This document shows positions 12,038 to 23,542 of a DNA stretch of 64,000 nt, in pieces. Source of the DNA: Aphidius gifuensis. Taxonomy: Eukaryota; Arthropoda; Insecta; Hymenoptera; Braconidae. The position numbers and the translations under genes are program-made. Numbering within the stretch: position 1 is the stretch's first letter; each line of letters begins with the position of its first letter. The notes beneath the pieces were generated by a model. It was not told the DNA's origin, ran no database searches, and saw only the letters and a list, made by a program, of their open reading frames with translations. The DNA is taken from assembly GCF_014905175.1 (NCBI RefSeq), contig NC_057788.1:29544154-29608153 (forward strand), read 5' to 3'.

Positions 12038-14265
12038 ATGTTTCAATCTCGGATGTTTATTACAACCGCTGCAAGATTCCTCATCTTGATTGGAATTATT
12101 GGTAATTATATAAAATAAAAAAAAAAAGCAATCATTTATCATGATAAATTATAATGCATAATATTTATTTGAAAAAAAATTTTTTTTTTGTTGCAGTGTC
12201 TGTGCATGGAAAAGCTCAAAACCTGAATGATTATCGCCCAGTTTTTGGTAGTTTCAATAAACGAGTGGACGTTTTTGAAGAAGGTTCAATCGACAATTGT
12301 TTAACAACTATATCAGCCAAAACTTTCAATGGAAATGTTGCCAACGAGAATATTAATTTCCAGTTGAAAGATGATGTTCCTTACTTTGAAATTAATGATA
12401 AGGGCTGCCTGAAAATAAAACCAGGGATGACTATTTCGAAGACCAATGACAATCCAACTTTACCTGTTGTTGTAATTGCTACAGATACAGTCTATCCACA
12501 CTCCAGAAAGGAAATTACAATTAATATAAATTTTACATCATCGGACACGAATGTGAATCGTAAATTAATAAAAATTCAAAGTTTACATTGGTTTGACTAT
12601 GAACATGATGATGATGATGATGAAAAGAATGTCATTGGAATTCCGGAAACTATTGAACCATCTGAGCCAATTATGACTGTCACTAACATAACAGAGAATG
12701 TAGTTAATTTTACTTCACTTAATGATAAATATGGTATTTTCCGTTTTGAAAATCACCGAGTTTATGCAAACAAAGATAAACTTAATTTTGCAAATAAAAA
12801 TGGCATTGGAATGAGAGACTTTGACTTGATAATTGTTGCAACAAATGATCAACATCAATATCAGTATCGAAAAATAAAAATAAAAACATTACGTTCAAGA
12901 GGTTCACCACCATCTATAAATCGACACAAGTCTGAACTATTGATTGATGAGGAAACTGTTTTGAATGGATGCATTTGTCAATTGGATGCAAGTGATCCTG
13001 ATTCGGTAATTGACTCAACTATTCATTTCGAAATTATAAAACCAACCAACTATTTCAGTATCGACGAGAGGGGATGTATTGAATTAAAAGAAAAGCTTGA
13101 TCGTGAGTGTATGATGTCAGGTCACAATTGCCCACCAAGTCAATTAAAAGTTGTTGCATTTTTTGAAGGGCATTTCTCAGAAACTATGATTTCTATTACC
13201 GTTAATATTACGGACTTCAATGATCATGCTCCTAAGTTGAAAATGAAACATGCAACTGTTTATGAACGCAAAAAGTCAAAACTTATTGCTGAATTAACAG
13301 CAATAGATAAAGATTCAAATGAAACAAATGGTAACGCTTTTAGTTATGAAATAAATCGTAATTCTCATTACCCTGATGGTGATAAATTTGAAATTAAAAA
13401 TAAAAATCAACTGTACAACATTGTACCTCTTCATGTAAATACAGAAAAAACAAAATATGAAATTTCGATAACTATAACAGACAATGGAAATCCACGTAAA
13501 AGTAATACTTCAATATTTACCGTTGAAGTAAAAAAGAGAAACGGTTTAAAATTTATCCAGTCTGAATATGTTGTTTTTGTATCTGAACATGGAGAAATTG
13601 ATACTCCAGTTACGAAATACTTTTGGGTCAAAAATAATTCAGGTCCAGTAGACTATAAAATATTTGAAACTGATACTGAAAATTATTTTTCAGTTGCTAA
13701 AATTTATGATTCAGATATGGACATTTATTATGGACAAATAGTCGTCAATAAAAACTTCAATTATCGGGGAAAAAAAAATTACACCGATCTTGAAATAAAG
13801 GCATCGGATAAATTTTCAAACAATATATTGCCAGTTAGAATATATTACATAAATACCACTGAACCTGCGATCAAGTTGAATCCTTTAGATAATTCATATT
13901 CTGAATTAAAACAAATTGCCAAAGATTCAGTCAAATGCATCGCAACGGTTCATGCATCTGGAATTTCAATAACGGATAACCCTATTCAGTATAATATTTC
14001 TGAGGCATCAAGTGAACGTTATCTTGGCTCGAGTACTTATTCAGAAGAAGTTGTAAAAAGTCTATTTGTTAAAATTGATAAAGATACTGGTTGTATTCAA
14101 ATTCAAAAGTATAATGGCCTTCATCAAAATGAACTGATGGTTGTACGAGCTTATTATAAGCATGATGATTCACCGAAACCTTTAGTCTCAGAACATTTGA
14201 TGAAAATGCGTCCTGTAAATTTAAATAACCAGATGTACAATGTTACCGTGACAGATGCAATGTAA
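12038..14265 (+). CDS. Secreted cadherin-like domain protein, copy 1
   Basis: Two exons: 12038-12101 and 12197-14265, together 710 residues. Exon 1 is almost only a signal peptide (MFQSRMFITTAARFLILIGI). Exon 2 carries the entire mature protein without interruption. I read about five to six cadherin-like domains at roughly residues 30-125, 140-245, 255-365, 365-475, 475-590 and 590-700. Support comes from the calcium-linker motif DFNDHAP near residue 360, AIDKDSNE, ITDNGNPR and KASDKFS, plus the repeated F-x-I-x-x-x-G-C strand (FEINDKGCLKI, FSIDERGCIEL). There is an acidic Asp run near residue 150. No transmembrane segment or cadherin cytoplasmic tail is present, so it should be secreted. Several domains lack full calcium sites. 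The function is unknown; adhesion or binding of a partner protein is only a guess. The splice (ATTG|GTAATT, TTGCAG|TG) restores a Val codon and was used to choose the start. Confidence 0.85.
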
Positions 14266-15696
14266 AATGGAAATTAAATTATTTTCATAATAATTTTTTG
14301 GTTTATAAACTCAAGTAGATTTTTCAGGTATATTGTTCTAATAATGATAATGAAAAACTAATAATCTCAATGGAATTAAAAATTGCAAATAAATATGTTT
14401 CTCTTTTCATGATAATATAACAATTAAACAAATTATTGTTCAAATATCAATTAAGTCATTAAATTGTAACTGTATATTATTGTTATAACGATAATAAAAA
14501 AAATTTAACGGCTCATTACTTAATCAAAAAAAATAAATAAATATTCATTTCTCTGTAATTATACTTGTATTCATTTTTTTTCCAAATTAATACATTCTTT
14601 ATATACATATAATAAAAAATTGAAATAATAATATGTTATTTAAACAAATTACGTATGAACGCTATTTTTTTTTCTATAAAACTAAACATTTTTATATTAA
14701 TTTATAAAAATTTAATTAAAAAAAAAATATTATTGAATAATAATTTCAATGAGAATTTATTTAGAATTAGTTTTGATAATGTGATAAGAAACGCACTTGC
14801 ATTTCACTTATAAAATTATTTTTATTTTCTTATTATTTGTTATATGATTTTTAAGATTTATTAATTCATAAGATGGAGGATATTGAAATGTCTATATTTA
14901 TAAATAAAATAATATTTATCATGTAACTTTGTGTGATTCGAAAAATTGGATGATGTTTTTTCAAATATAAAGTCGAATGTTATTGGAACACAAGTCATTA
15001 CGAAATACAATTTTTGTTATTATATGTTTTTATTTTTTTGTTTAATTTTACACAGCACATTATAAGTAGCTTCACTGACTACGTGACAATATGACACATC
15101 AACAAATATCATAAAAATGTATTGAACTACTATCAAAGTACTCGCCAATTTTTAATGCTTTTTTTTCGATAAATTTAGTTATTTAAAATTTCTCTCCGAT
15201 ATGATATTATCATTTCAAATAATATTTCATACACTTTAGTGTAATTTCAATGAATTTAGGGTAATTTTAAACACCTCAAGAATTTTTTTTCATTAAAATT
15301 TAACAATTATTGCTAAACAAAATTATTTTTTTTTTCATTATAATTTTTTTCAAATACGAAAAAAAAATAAAATGGTAATCTGCTAAAGTAATTAAGAATT
15401 CTATTTTCGTTGATATGTTTTTTCACACGATACCAATATTAGTTTACGCGATTAATTAATTTCTTTTATTATATAAAGTTGGAATGATTTTAAAACGAAA
15501 TTTAATTCGTTGAGCTCCGAAGATGATTGAATCTGAAAGGATCAGGTGATAAATCAGCCACTTCAATGATCCACAAACATCGGATGATATTTTTTCAATA
15601 ATAGAAATAATAAAATTTACCAACTCTCGCTAAATTTTCCCCCTTTCGTGTTTATTATATAATTTATTTATTGTCTAATCAAGCTGAAAAAACACC
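14266..15696. other. Spacer between cadherin-like copies 1 and 2
   Basis: The 3' flank of copy 1 (to about 14900) is followed by the upstream region of copy 2, which from about 15124 matches those of copies 1 and 4. One module (GACTACGTGACAATATGACA) lies at about 15077. I see no exon. Confidence 0.6.
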
Positions 15697-15704
15697 TATA
15701 AAAG
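15697..15704 (+). promoter_or_regulatory. TATA box of cadherin-like copy 2
   Basis: TATAAAAG in the same context and at the same distance (170 bases) from the start codon as in copy 1. The downstream 5'UTR (TTGTGTCTCAGTTGCGGCAC) is also nearly identical. Confidence 0.7.
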
Positions 15705-15866
15705 CTGAAACAAATCGTTGAAATTTACCTTTCTTGTGTCTCAGTTGCGGCACAAGGCTACATCGTTTCTTTATAATTTCAACGGGGCAAAAAGTCTTCA
15801 AACTCGATTGACTGAACTAAAAATCATAAATAAACCAGATTGATATTTTTTATAATTAAATAAAAA

Positions 15867-18115
15867 ATGTTTCAATCTCGGATGTTTATTACGACTGCCG
15901 CAAGATTCCTCATCTTGATTGGAATTATTGGTAATTATATAAAATAAAAAAAAAAAGCAATCATTTATCATGATAAATTATAATGCATAATATTTATTTG
16001 GAAAAAAATTTTTTTTTTGTTGCAGTGTCTGTGCATGGAAAAGCTCAAAACCAGGATGCATATAGTCCAGTTTTTGGTAGTTTCAATAAACGAGTGGACG
16101 TTTTTGAAGAAGGTTCAATCGACAACTGTTTAACAACTATAACAGCTAAAACTTACAATGGAAAGGTTGCCAACGAGAATATTAATTTCCAGTTGAAAGA
16201 TGATGTTCCTTACTTCGAAATTAATGATAAGGGCTGCCTGAAAATAAAACCAGGGATGACTATTTCGAAGACTAATGACAATCCAACTTTACCTGTTGTT
16301 GTAATCGCTGGGGATACACGCTATCCACAATACAGTAACGAAATTACAATTAATATTAATTTTACATCATCAGATACGAATGTGAATCGTAAATTAATAA
16401 AAATTCAAAGTTCATACTGGTTTGGAATTGAATATGACGATGATGATGATAATGATGATGATGATAAAAAGAACATCATTGGAATTCCGGAAACTATTGA
16501 ATCTTCAGAGCCAATTATGACCGTCAGTAGCATGACAGAGAATGTAGTATATTTTACTTCACTCAATGATAAACATGGTATTTTTCGTTTTGAAAATCAC
16601 GAAGTATATGTGCACGAAAATAAACTTGATTTTAAAACTAAAAATGGCATTGGAATGAGAGACTTTGACTTGATAATTGTTGCAACAAATGATCAACATC
16701 AATATCAATATCGAAAAATAAAAATAAAAACATTACGATCAAGAGGTTCACCACCATCTATAAATATACCCAAGTCTGTATTATTGATTGATGAGGAAAC
16801 TGTTATAAATGGATGTATTTGTCAATTGGACGTAGAGGATCCTGATTCGGTAATTGACTCAACTATTCATTTCGAAATTATAAAACCAACCAACTATTTC
16901 AGTATCAACGAGAGAGGATGTATTGAATTAAAAGAAAAGCTTGATCGTGAGTGTATGATGTCAGGTCACAATTGCCCACCAAGTCAATTAAAAGTTGTTG
17001 CATTTTTTGAAGGACATTTCTTAGAAAGTGTGGTTTCTATTGACGTTCTTATTAACGACGTCAATGACCATGCTCCTGAGTTGGAAATGAAACATGCAAC
17101 CGTTTATGAACGTGAAAAGTCAAAATTTATTGCTAAATTAATAGCAATTGATAAAGATTCAAATGAAACAAATGGTAACGCTTTTAGTTATGAAATAAAT
17201 CGTGATTCTCATTACCCTGATGGTAACAAATTTGTAATTAAAAATCATAATAAACTGTACAACATCGAACCTCTTTTTGTAAATGCAAGGAAAACAAATA
17301 AGTATGAAATTTCGATAATGATAAAAGACAATGGAAAACCACGTAAAAGTAATACTTCAATATTTACCGTTGAAGTGAAAAAGAAAAACAGTTTAAAATT
17401 TATTCAGTCTCAATATGTTGTTTTTATGTCTGAGCATGGAGAAATTGATACTCCAGTTACGGAATACTTTTGGGTTAAAGATAATTCAGGTCCAGTAAAG
17501 TATAAAATTTTTCAAACTGATCTTAATAATTATTTTTCAGTTGTTCAATTTTATGATTCGGATATGAATATTTATTACGGACAAATAGTCGTCCATCAAA
17601 ATTTTAATTATCGGGGAAAAAATTTATACGACGATCTTGATATAAAGGCATCGGATAAATTTTCAAGTGATATATTGACAGTTAGAATATATCACATTAA
17701 TGCCGATAAACCTGCTATCAAGTTGAATTCTTTAAGGAATTCATATTCTAAAATGAAACAAATTGCCAAAAATTCAGTCGAATGCATTGCAACAGTTCAT
17801 GTATCTGATGGATTTTTAATAAAGGATAACCCTATCCAGTATACTATTTCTAAGGCAGCAAGTGAACGTTATATTGGCTCGAGTGCTTATTCAGAAGAAG
17901 TTGCAAAAAGTCTATTTGTTAAAATTGATAAAGATAATGGTTGTATTCAAATTCAAAAGAATAACGGCCATTATCACAATGAACTGATGGTTGTACAAGC
18001 TTATTATAAGCAAGATGATTCGCCGAAACCTGTAATCTCAAGACATTTGATTAAAATACGTCTTGTAAATTCAAATAACCAGATGTACAATGTTACTGTG
18101 ACAGATGCAATGTAA
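15867..18115 (+). CDS. Secreted cadherin-like domain protein, copy 2
   Basis: Exons 15867-15930 and 16026-18115 encode 717 residues with the same plan as copy 1: signal peptide in exon 1, all cadherin-like domains in exon 2. The calcium-linker motif is DVNDHAP. The Asp-rich run is longer than in copy 1 (DDDDDNDDDDKK). Paired Cys residues at CICQLD, RGCIEL and CMMSGHNCPP are conserved with copies 1 and 4. It ends NVTVTDAM, as copy 1 does. There is no membrane anchor. Many amino-acid differences from copy 1 with no stop or frameshift indicate that both are maintained. Function unknown. Confidence 0.85.
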
Positions 18116-18822
18116 AATGGAAATTAAATTATTTTTATAATAATTTTTTATTCTATAAGCTCAAGTAAATTTTTCAACGGAAATAAAAATTGCAAATAAA
18201 TATGTTTCTCTTTTCATGATAATATAACAATTAAACAAATTATTGTTTACAAAATTAACTAAGTCATTATAAACTGTAACTGTATATTATTATTATAATG
18301 ATAATAAAAAAAATTTAATGGCTCATTAGTTGATTAAAAAAAAAATAATAAATTCAAATCAAATAAATATTCTTTTCTCTGTAATTATACTTGTTGTATT
18401 TATTTTTTTTTCCAAATTAATACATTCTCCATATACATATAATAAAAAATTCAAACAAATTACGTGTGCATGGCTATTTGTTACATATATCAAAAAATTG
18501 AATATTTTAGTATGTTAATTCAATTAAAAAAAAAAATATAAATAAATAATAATTTCAATGAGAATTTATGTTGAAATTAAAAATATAAAATACACTTGCA
18601 TGTCAACTTTAATATTTATCAAAAAGACAAAAAAAAAAAAAATGATAAAATTGTCTATATTTATAAATTTGGTAAATATCATGTAACTTGGTGTGTTTTA
18701 AAAAATCGGATGATGTAAGCTTGAGTGTTATCAAAGAATTCAATGTCATTAGAACAAAGTCATTAATATTTTTATTTTTCTATTTCTACGCAGCACATAC
18801 ATGTATATACTTATATCATCAG

Positions 18823-19562
18823 GCTTGCCCGATTACGTGACGAATGCTTTATCAACCAATTTAATATACGTATATTTTAAAAAATATATTTATTCTATTG
18901 TATAAATTAAAAATATATACACTGTTTTTAAAACTACAAAAAAACATTAAATTTATTTTTTTGTTCATTTCTAAACAGCTTATTATCAGCTCGCCTGACT
19001 ACATGACAAATGTCACATCACCCAATATCAAATAAATTTTAAAATAGTTCTATTATCTGCATGAGGCATAAACAAAAATCATTTTTATTTTTATTTTTAT
19101 ATTTTTGTACATATTATTAGTATTAGGTAATGGTTTCTCCGGCTACGTGACAAATGACACATTAACGAATATCAAATAATTTTTAAAATATACTTCTGTT
19201 ATACATATACTTCTATATATAGAGCATGAATTGGATCATCAATTTATAATTTTCGTATTAAATCATAATTTTCAGTTAAATTTTTATAGGAATTTTTTTT
19301 TCCGGTACAATTATTTATTTAAAAACAAAATACTTTCACATATCATTTTATATAAGTTCGCATTGAATGATTTTTTTGTACCTGAATATTAAAAGATAAT
19401 ATTATTTTGTCATTCCCCTTAAATGATGGATAAATGTTCTAGCTAAAAAATAAAAAGACAATTAAAACCACAGAAGTGATTGAAAATTTTATTTATTATT
19501 TCTCTTTTTTTTTAAATATAGCCTATATCAATATTGGCCTACGTGACAAAGCGGTGTCACTG
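18823..19562. repeat. Degenerate TACGTGAC module cluster upstream of copy 3
   Basis: Four modules in tandem: GATTACGTGACGAATGC (about 18831), GACTACATGACAAATGTCAC (about 19000), GGCTACGTGACAAATGACAC (about 19141) and GGCCTACGTGACAAAGCGG (about 19534). Several are embedded in a longer shared block ending in AATATCAAATAAATTTTAAA. The core TGACA-AA-TGTCA is an inverted repeat. Confidence 0.6.
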
Positions 19563-19746
19563 TTAATTATATAAAAATATAAAAAAAAGATTTATCGAAA
19601 TTAAGTCCAAAGATTGACTTTGAAGCTGAAAAAACTCAGGTGATTTAAAAGTGGCCAATCATTCGATGTAGAGAAAAAAAGAAGGGGCTTCGATCAAGGG
19701 GTGCGATCAAAATGGTAAACAAAAAAATACCATCCGATGTTTGGGG

Positions 19747-19754
19747 TATATAAA
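19747..19754 (+). promoter_or_regulatory. TATA box of cadherin-like copy 3
   Basis: TATATAAA within GGGGTATATAAATTAAGAGC, 134 bases before the start codon. The surrounding promoter does not resemble those of copies 1, 2 and 4. Confidence 0.6.
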
Positions 19755-19880
19755 TTAAGAGCTGTCTCTCATCGAATTAAGTGTGACATTGTCTCTGCCA
19801 GCTACAACTTGAGAATAAGTGTTTCGACAAATTTAATAAATGTACAATCGATTGATATTTTTTTATAAATAAATAAAAAA

Positions 19881-21390
19881 ATGTATCAATCTAGACTATT
19901 ACGTACAGCAGCTTACATCGCTACAGTTTGCCTCATCATATTTGCAATAATAGGTAATTAAAAAAAGAAAAAAAACATTTCACTTAACTCATATGATAAA
20001 AATTAATTAAATAATTAAATTCTTTACAGTTTTTGGGTTTAGAGGAGGTAAACCTGATAATAATGCAGATAAAGGCACTGTCGACTATCGTCCAGTTTTT
20101 GGTGATTTTAATCGAGACGTAGATATTTCTGATGGTGTTTTTACTGAAAATTGTCTGACAGTTATTTTAGCCAAACGTTTCAATGATACACATAATTTGA
20201 TGCCAAATAAAAATATTATTTATTCGTTAGAAGATAACAAGTCTTTTTTTAGCATTGACAATGCTGGATGTCTGAGAATGAAAACATCGATTAACACTTC
20301 GATGGCTAATGGCACACTAAATTGGTGTATTTATATAATTGCTTCTGATGAAAAATATCCAATGAATACAAACAAAGTTGCAATTAATATAAATTTGAAG
20401 AAAAAAATACAAATTGATAATGCATATTTATATAATAACAAAAGTGATGAATATAAGGTTCCTGAACTTTTGGAAGCAACAGAATCTTTTTCGAATGAAA
20501 CAGAACAAAAGTATGAAATTCCAACAACTACATTAGACAAAGAAAAATCATTTGATAATTTTACACCAAAGTTGAACGTTAAAATTAATAAAAAACAAAA
20601 AAAAAAGGAATGTAAATTTTCTCAGCCAATTTATATTGCATTCATATCCGAAAATGCAACAGTAGATACTCCAGTTACAAAACCCCTTGAGGTTAATAAT
20701 TTAGGTCAAGTAAGGTTTAAAATATTAAACAATGACACTAATGATTTTTCACTTTCTCATGCTCATGATAGTGATAAAAATATTAATTCAACACAAATTA
20801 TTGTTAATCAAGCATTGAGTTATTTAAATAAATCAATTTACGAATTGGACATAATGGCATCGGATGATATTTCAGATTGTACATCTAAAATTATAATTTA
20901 TGTAAGAAAAGAAAATGACACTGGTATCATATTTAAAAAGAAGCATGATAGCAATAATGGCAGTCATACATCTTGTAGTGATTGTTTTAGAAACTTTAAT
21001 GATAGATTTAGTTACATTCAATACAACTCGACTGAATGCATTACAGAAATTAATGCTGTTGATACATTTTTTGAAAATGGATTGGCCAATAATCCTATTA
21101 TTTATAATATTCGTGAAATATGGACGGTGAAACATTCAAAGTATAATAATGAAGAAATTTTGAAAGACCCGATTGTTGCGATTGATAAAAATACTGGTTG
21201 TCTGAAAATGAAACTTTTTTATATGAGTATGTTGAGCCAAAAATTGGCTGTACGAGCTTATTATGAACAAGATGATTCAGTAGAGCTTTTGATGACAGAA
21301 TTTTTGTTTCATATATCCATGATGCTGTATTCACCAGCAGAAGGACAATACGAGTATTTTTTGAAAAAAAACAATGATAATTCAAGATAA
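19881..21390 (+). CDS. Secreted cadherin-like domain protein, copy 3 (diverged, internally shortened)
   Basis: Exons 19881-19953 (signal peptide, MYQSRLLRTAAYIATVCLII) and 20030-21390 give 476 residues. The N-terminal domain aligns with the other copies (YRPVFGDFNRDVDISDGVF, FFSIDNAGCLRMK). The C-terminal two domains also align (IYIAFISENATVDTPVTKP, DIMASDDISDCTSK, IDKNTGCLKMK). The middle, about 280 residues holding the xxNDHAP linker, is absent and replaced by a short Glu/Thr/Lys-rich segment. The frame is open throughout. The TTG-ATG near 20197 is internal, since the frame runs in from the splice site. It is an old paralogue of the array rather than a recent truncation, judging by the divergence. 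Confidence 0.8.
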
Positions 21391-21606
21391 ATAATCCATA
21401 GTAATATTAATAAAAATTATAATTCAACAAATGTTTATCAATAAATTCAAATAAATTTATAAATATTCAAGTATAACTATTGTTGTAATGATAAAAAAAA
21501 TTTAAAAATATTAAACCAATTGTTAAAATGAATTCAATATTTTATTCTTTATTTAGTTTTTATTTTATTTTATTATATTAACTAAATTATTATATTTATA
21601 TTTGCA

Positions 21607-22005
21607 TCAGCTGAAAAAAAAAATCTTACTGACATTGAAAATATTTTACGAAAAGATATAAATCTGTAAGTTTATTTGTTTATTTATTTATTTATTTATT
21701 TAATCATTTATTTATTCATTTATTTATTCATTTATTTATTCATTTCTTTATTTATTCTATATAATTGACAACATTTTTAAACAAACAATTGATCAACTTT
21801 ATAATACATCATGTCATTGTGAATATAAACAATCTATATTTACATCATTAATAAATTATTTTCAAGCTTATTAATTATCAAATCAGCAATACATTTTCAT
21901 TGATCCAATATTGCAAATTAAAATAATTAATACATTGTCAACAATTCAAATGACACCAAAGCAATTGTTGTTAAACAATTATTCAAGAAAAGCTTTGAGA
22001 TTTTT
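21607..22005 (+). pseudogene. Duplicated 5' end of PTAR1 (exon 1, intron 1, start of exon 2)
   Basis: Matches 28055-28540. The exon 1 codons for ILTDIENILRKDIN plus the GTAAGT donor are kept, then intron 1, then AAAGCTTTGAGAT from the start of exon 2. The ATG and first codons are missing, and the sequence stops matching a few bases into exon 2, where the copy 4 upstream unit begins. It is a breakpoint of the segmental duplication. Confidence 0.75.
21671..21765. repeat. TTTA/TTCA microsatellite
   Basis: Run of TTTA and TTTATTCA units inside the PTAR1 intron relic. A shorter TTTA run sits at the same place in the intact gene (about 28120-28142). Confidence 0.8.
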
Positions 22006-22344
22006 TCAAGAATCATTCAAGTCTTATGTTTCATTAAAATAATATTTGCAACAAGAATTTTATATCCAGAAATTAAATATTTTAATGTTAATTGAATTAA
22101 ATATAAGTAAATATAAATAAATTATAGTTTCACTTAGAATTTATTTGAAAATTAAATAGTTTCAATTATGTAATGGAAAATGCATTTTAACTTTAATGTT
22201 TATTGAAAAGACAAGAAAAAACTTGGTGTGATTAAAAAAGTCAGATGACGTTTTTATAAATAAGCTCAAATGCTATCAAAGAATCGAATGTCATTAATAA
22301 TTTTATTTTCATATTTTCATTTGTATTATTCATATATTATTAAG

Positions 22345-22715
22345 TTCTCTGGCTACGTGACAAATGTCGCATCACTAAATATTAAATAAAATCTAAAATA
22401 CTTTTATACATACATTTTTTTATATAAGTATGTATGTGCCTGAATTAAAACATCAATATAAATTTTTTACATCAAATCATATTTTTCAGTTTATATTATT
22501 GATAGGATAATTTTTTTTGCAATGCAGTATAGTTGGAAAAAATTTTATTAGGATTTTATGTGACTCAATGAGATTTAAAACATTATAGATAATATAAATA
22601 TTTTAGAATAACAATCCAACATCATTAAAACAAGTCGTTTAGCGTTTTTATTTTTAGATCCTCAAGAAGAATATTATCGGTTTGTCTGATTATGTGACTT
22701 ATATCACATATACCT
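22345..22715. repeat. Degenerate TACGTGAC module, two copies, upstream of copy 4
   Basis: GGCTACGTGACAAATGTCGC near 22348 and GATTATGTGACTTATATCAC near 22688. These pair one-for-one with the two modules upstream of copy 1, supporting descent of this unit from the copy 1 unit. Confidence 0.55.
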
Positions 22716-23372
22716 TAAAATTTTTTTTTTTATATAAACTAAAAATATATTTTTTTATTTTGAAAATTGAAAAAACAATAAATAAAAAATTTGGTAAATT
22801 ACTATCAAAGAAGTCGCCAATTTTAAATGCTTTTTTCAATTAATTTAGTTATTTAAAACTTCTCTCCGATATGATATTATTATTTCAAATAATTTCATAT
22901 GCTTTCGTGTAATATAAATTAATTCAGGATAATTTTAAACATCTCAAGAATTTTTTTTTTGTTAAAATTTAACATTTATTGCTAAACGAACTTGTTTTTT
23001 TTTTTTTTATTATAATTTTTTTCAAATATAAAAAAAAATAAAATGATAATTTACTGAAGTAATTAAGAATTCTGTTTCTGTTGATATTTTTTTCCACACG
23101 ATACCAATATTAGTTTACGTGATTAATTAATTTTTTTTATTATATATATAGTTGAAATGATTTTAAAACGAAATTTGATTCGTTGAGCTTCGAAGACGAT
23201 TGACTCTGAAAGGATCAGGTGATTTATAAATCAGCCAATCAAATCATTAATAGAATCGGATGATATTTTTTTAATAATAGAAATAATAAAATTTACCAAC
23301 TCTTGTTCAATTCTCCCCTTTTCTTGTTCATTATATAATTTTTTTTTTGTCTAATCAAGTTGAAAAAACACC

Positions 23373-23380
23373 TATAAAAG
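23373..23380 (+). promoter_or_regulatory. TATA box of cadherin-like copy 4
   Basis: TATAAAAG, 170 bases before the start codon, with 5'UTR nearly identical to copies 1 and 2. Confidence 0.7.
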
Positions 23381-23542
23381 CTGAAACAAAACGTTGAAAT
23401 TTACCTTTCTTGTGTCTCAGTTGCGGCACAAGGCTACATCGTTTCTTCATAATTTCAACGGGGCAACAAGTCTTCAAACTCGATTGACTGAACTAAGAAT
23501 CATAAATAAACCCGATTGATATTTTTTATAATTAAATAAAAA

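Noticed and set aside
21600..22060. Second functional PTAR1 gene
   Set aside because: It lacks the start codon and stops matching just inside exon 2.
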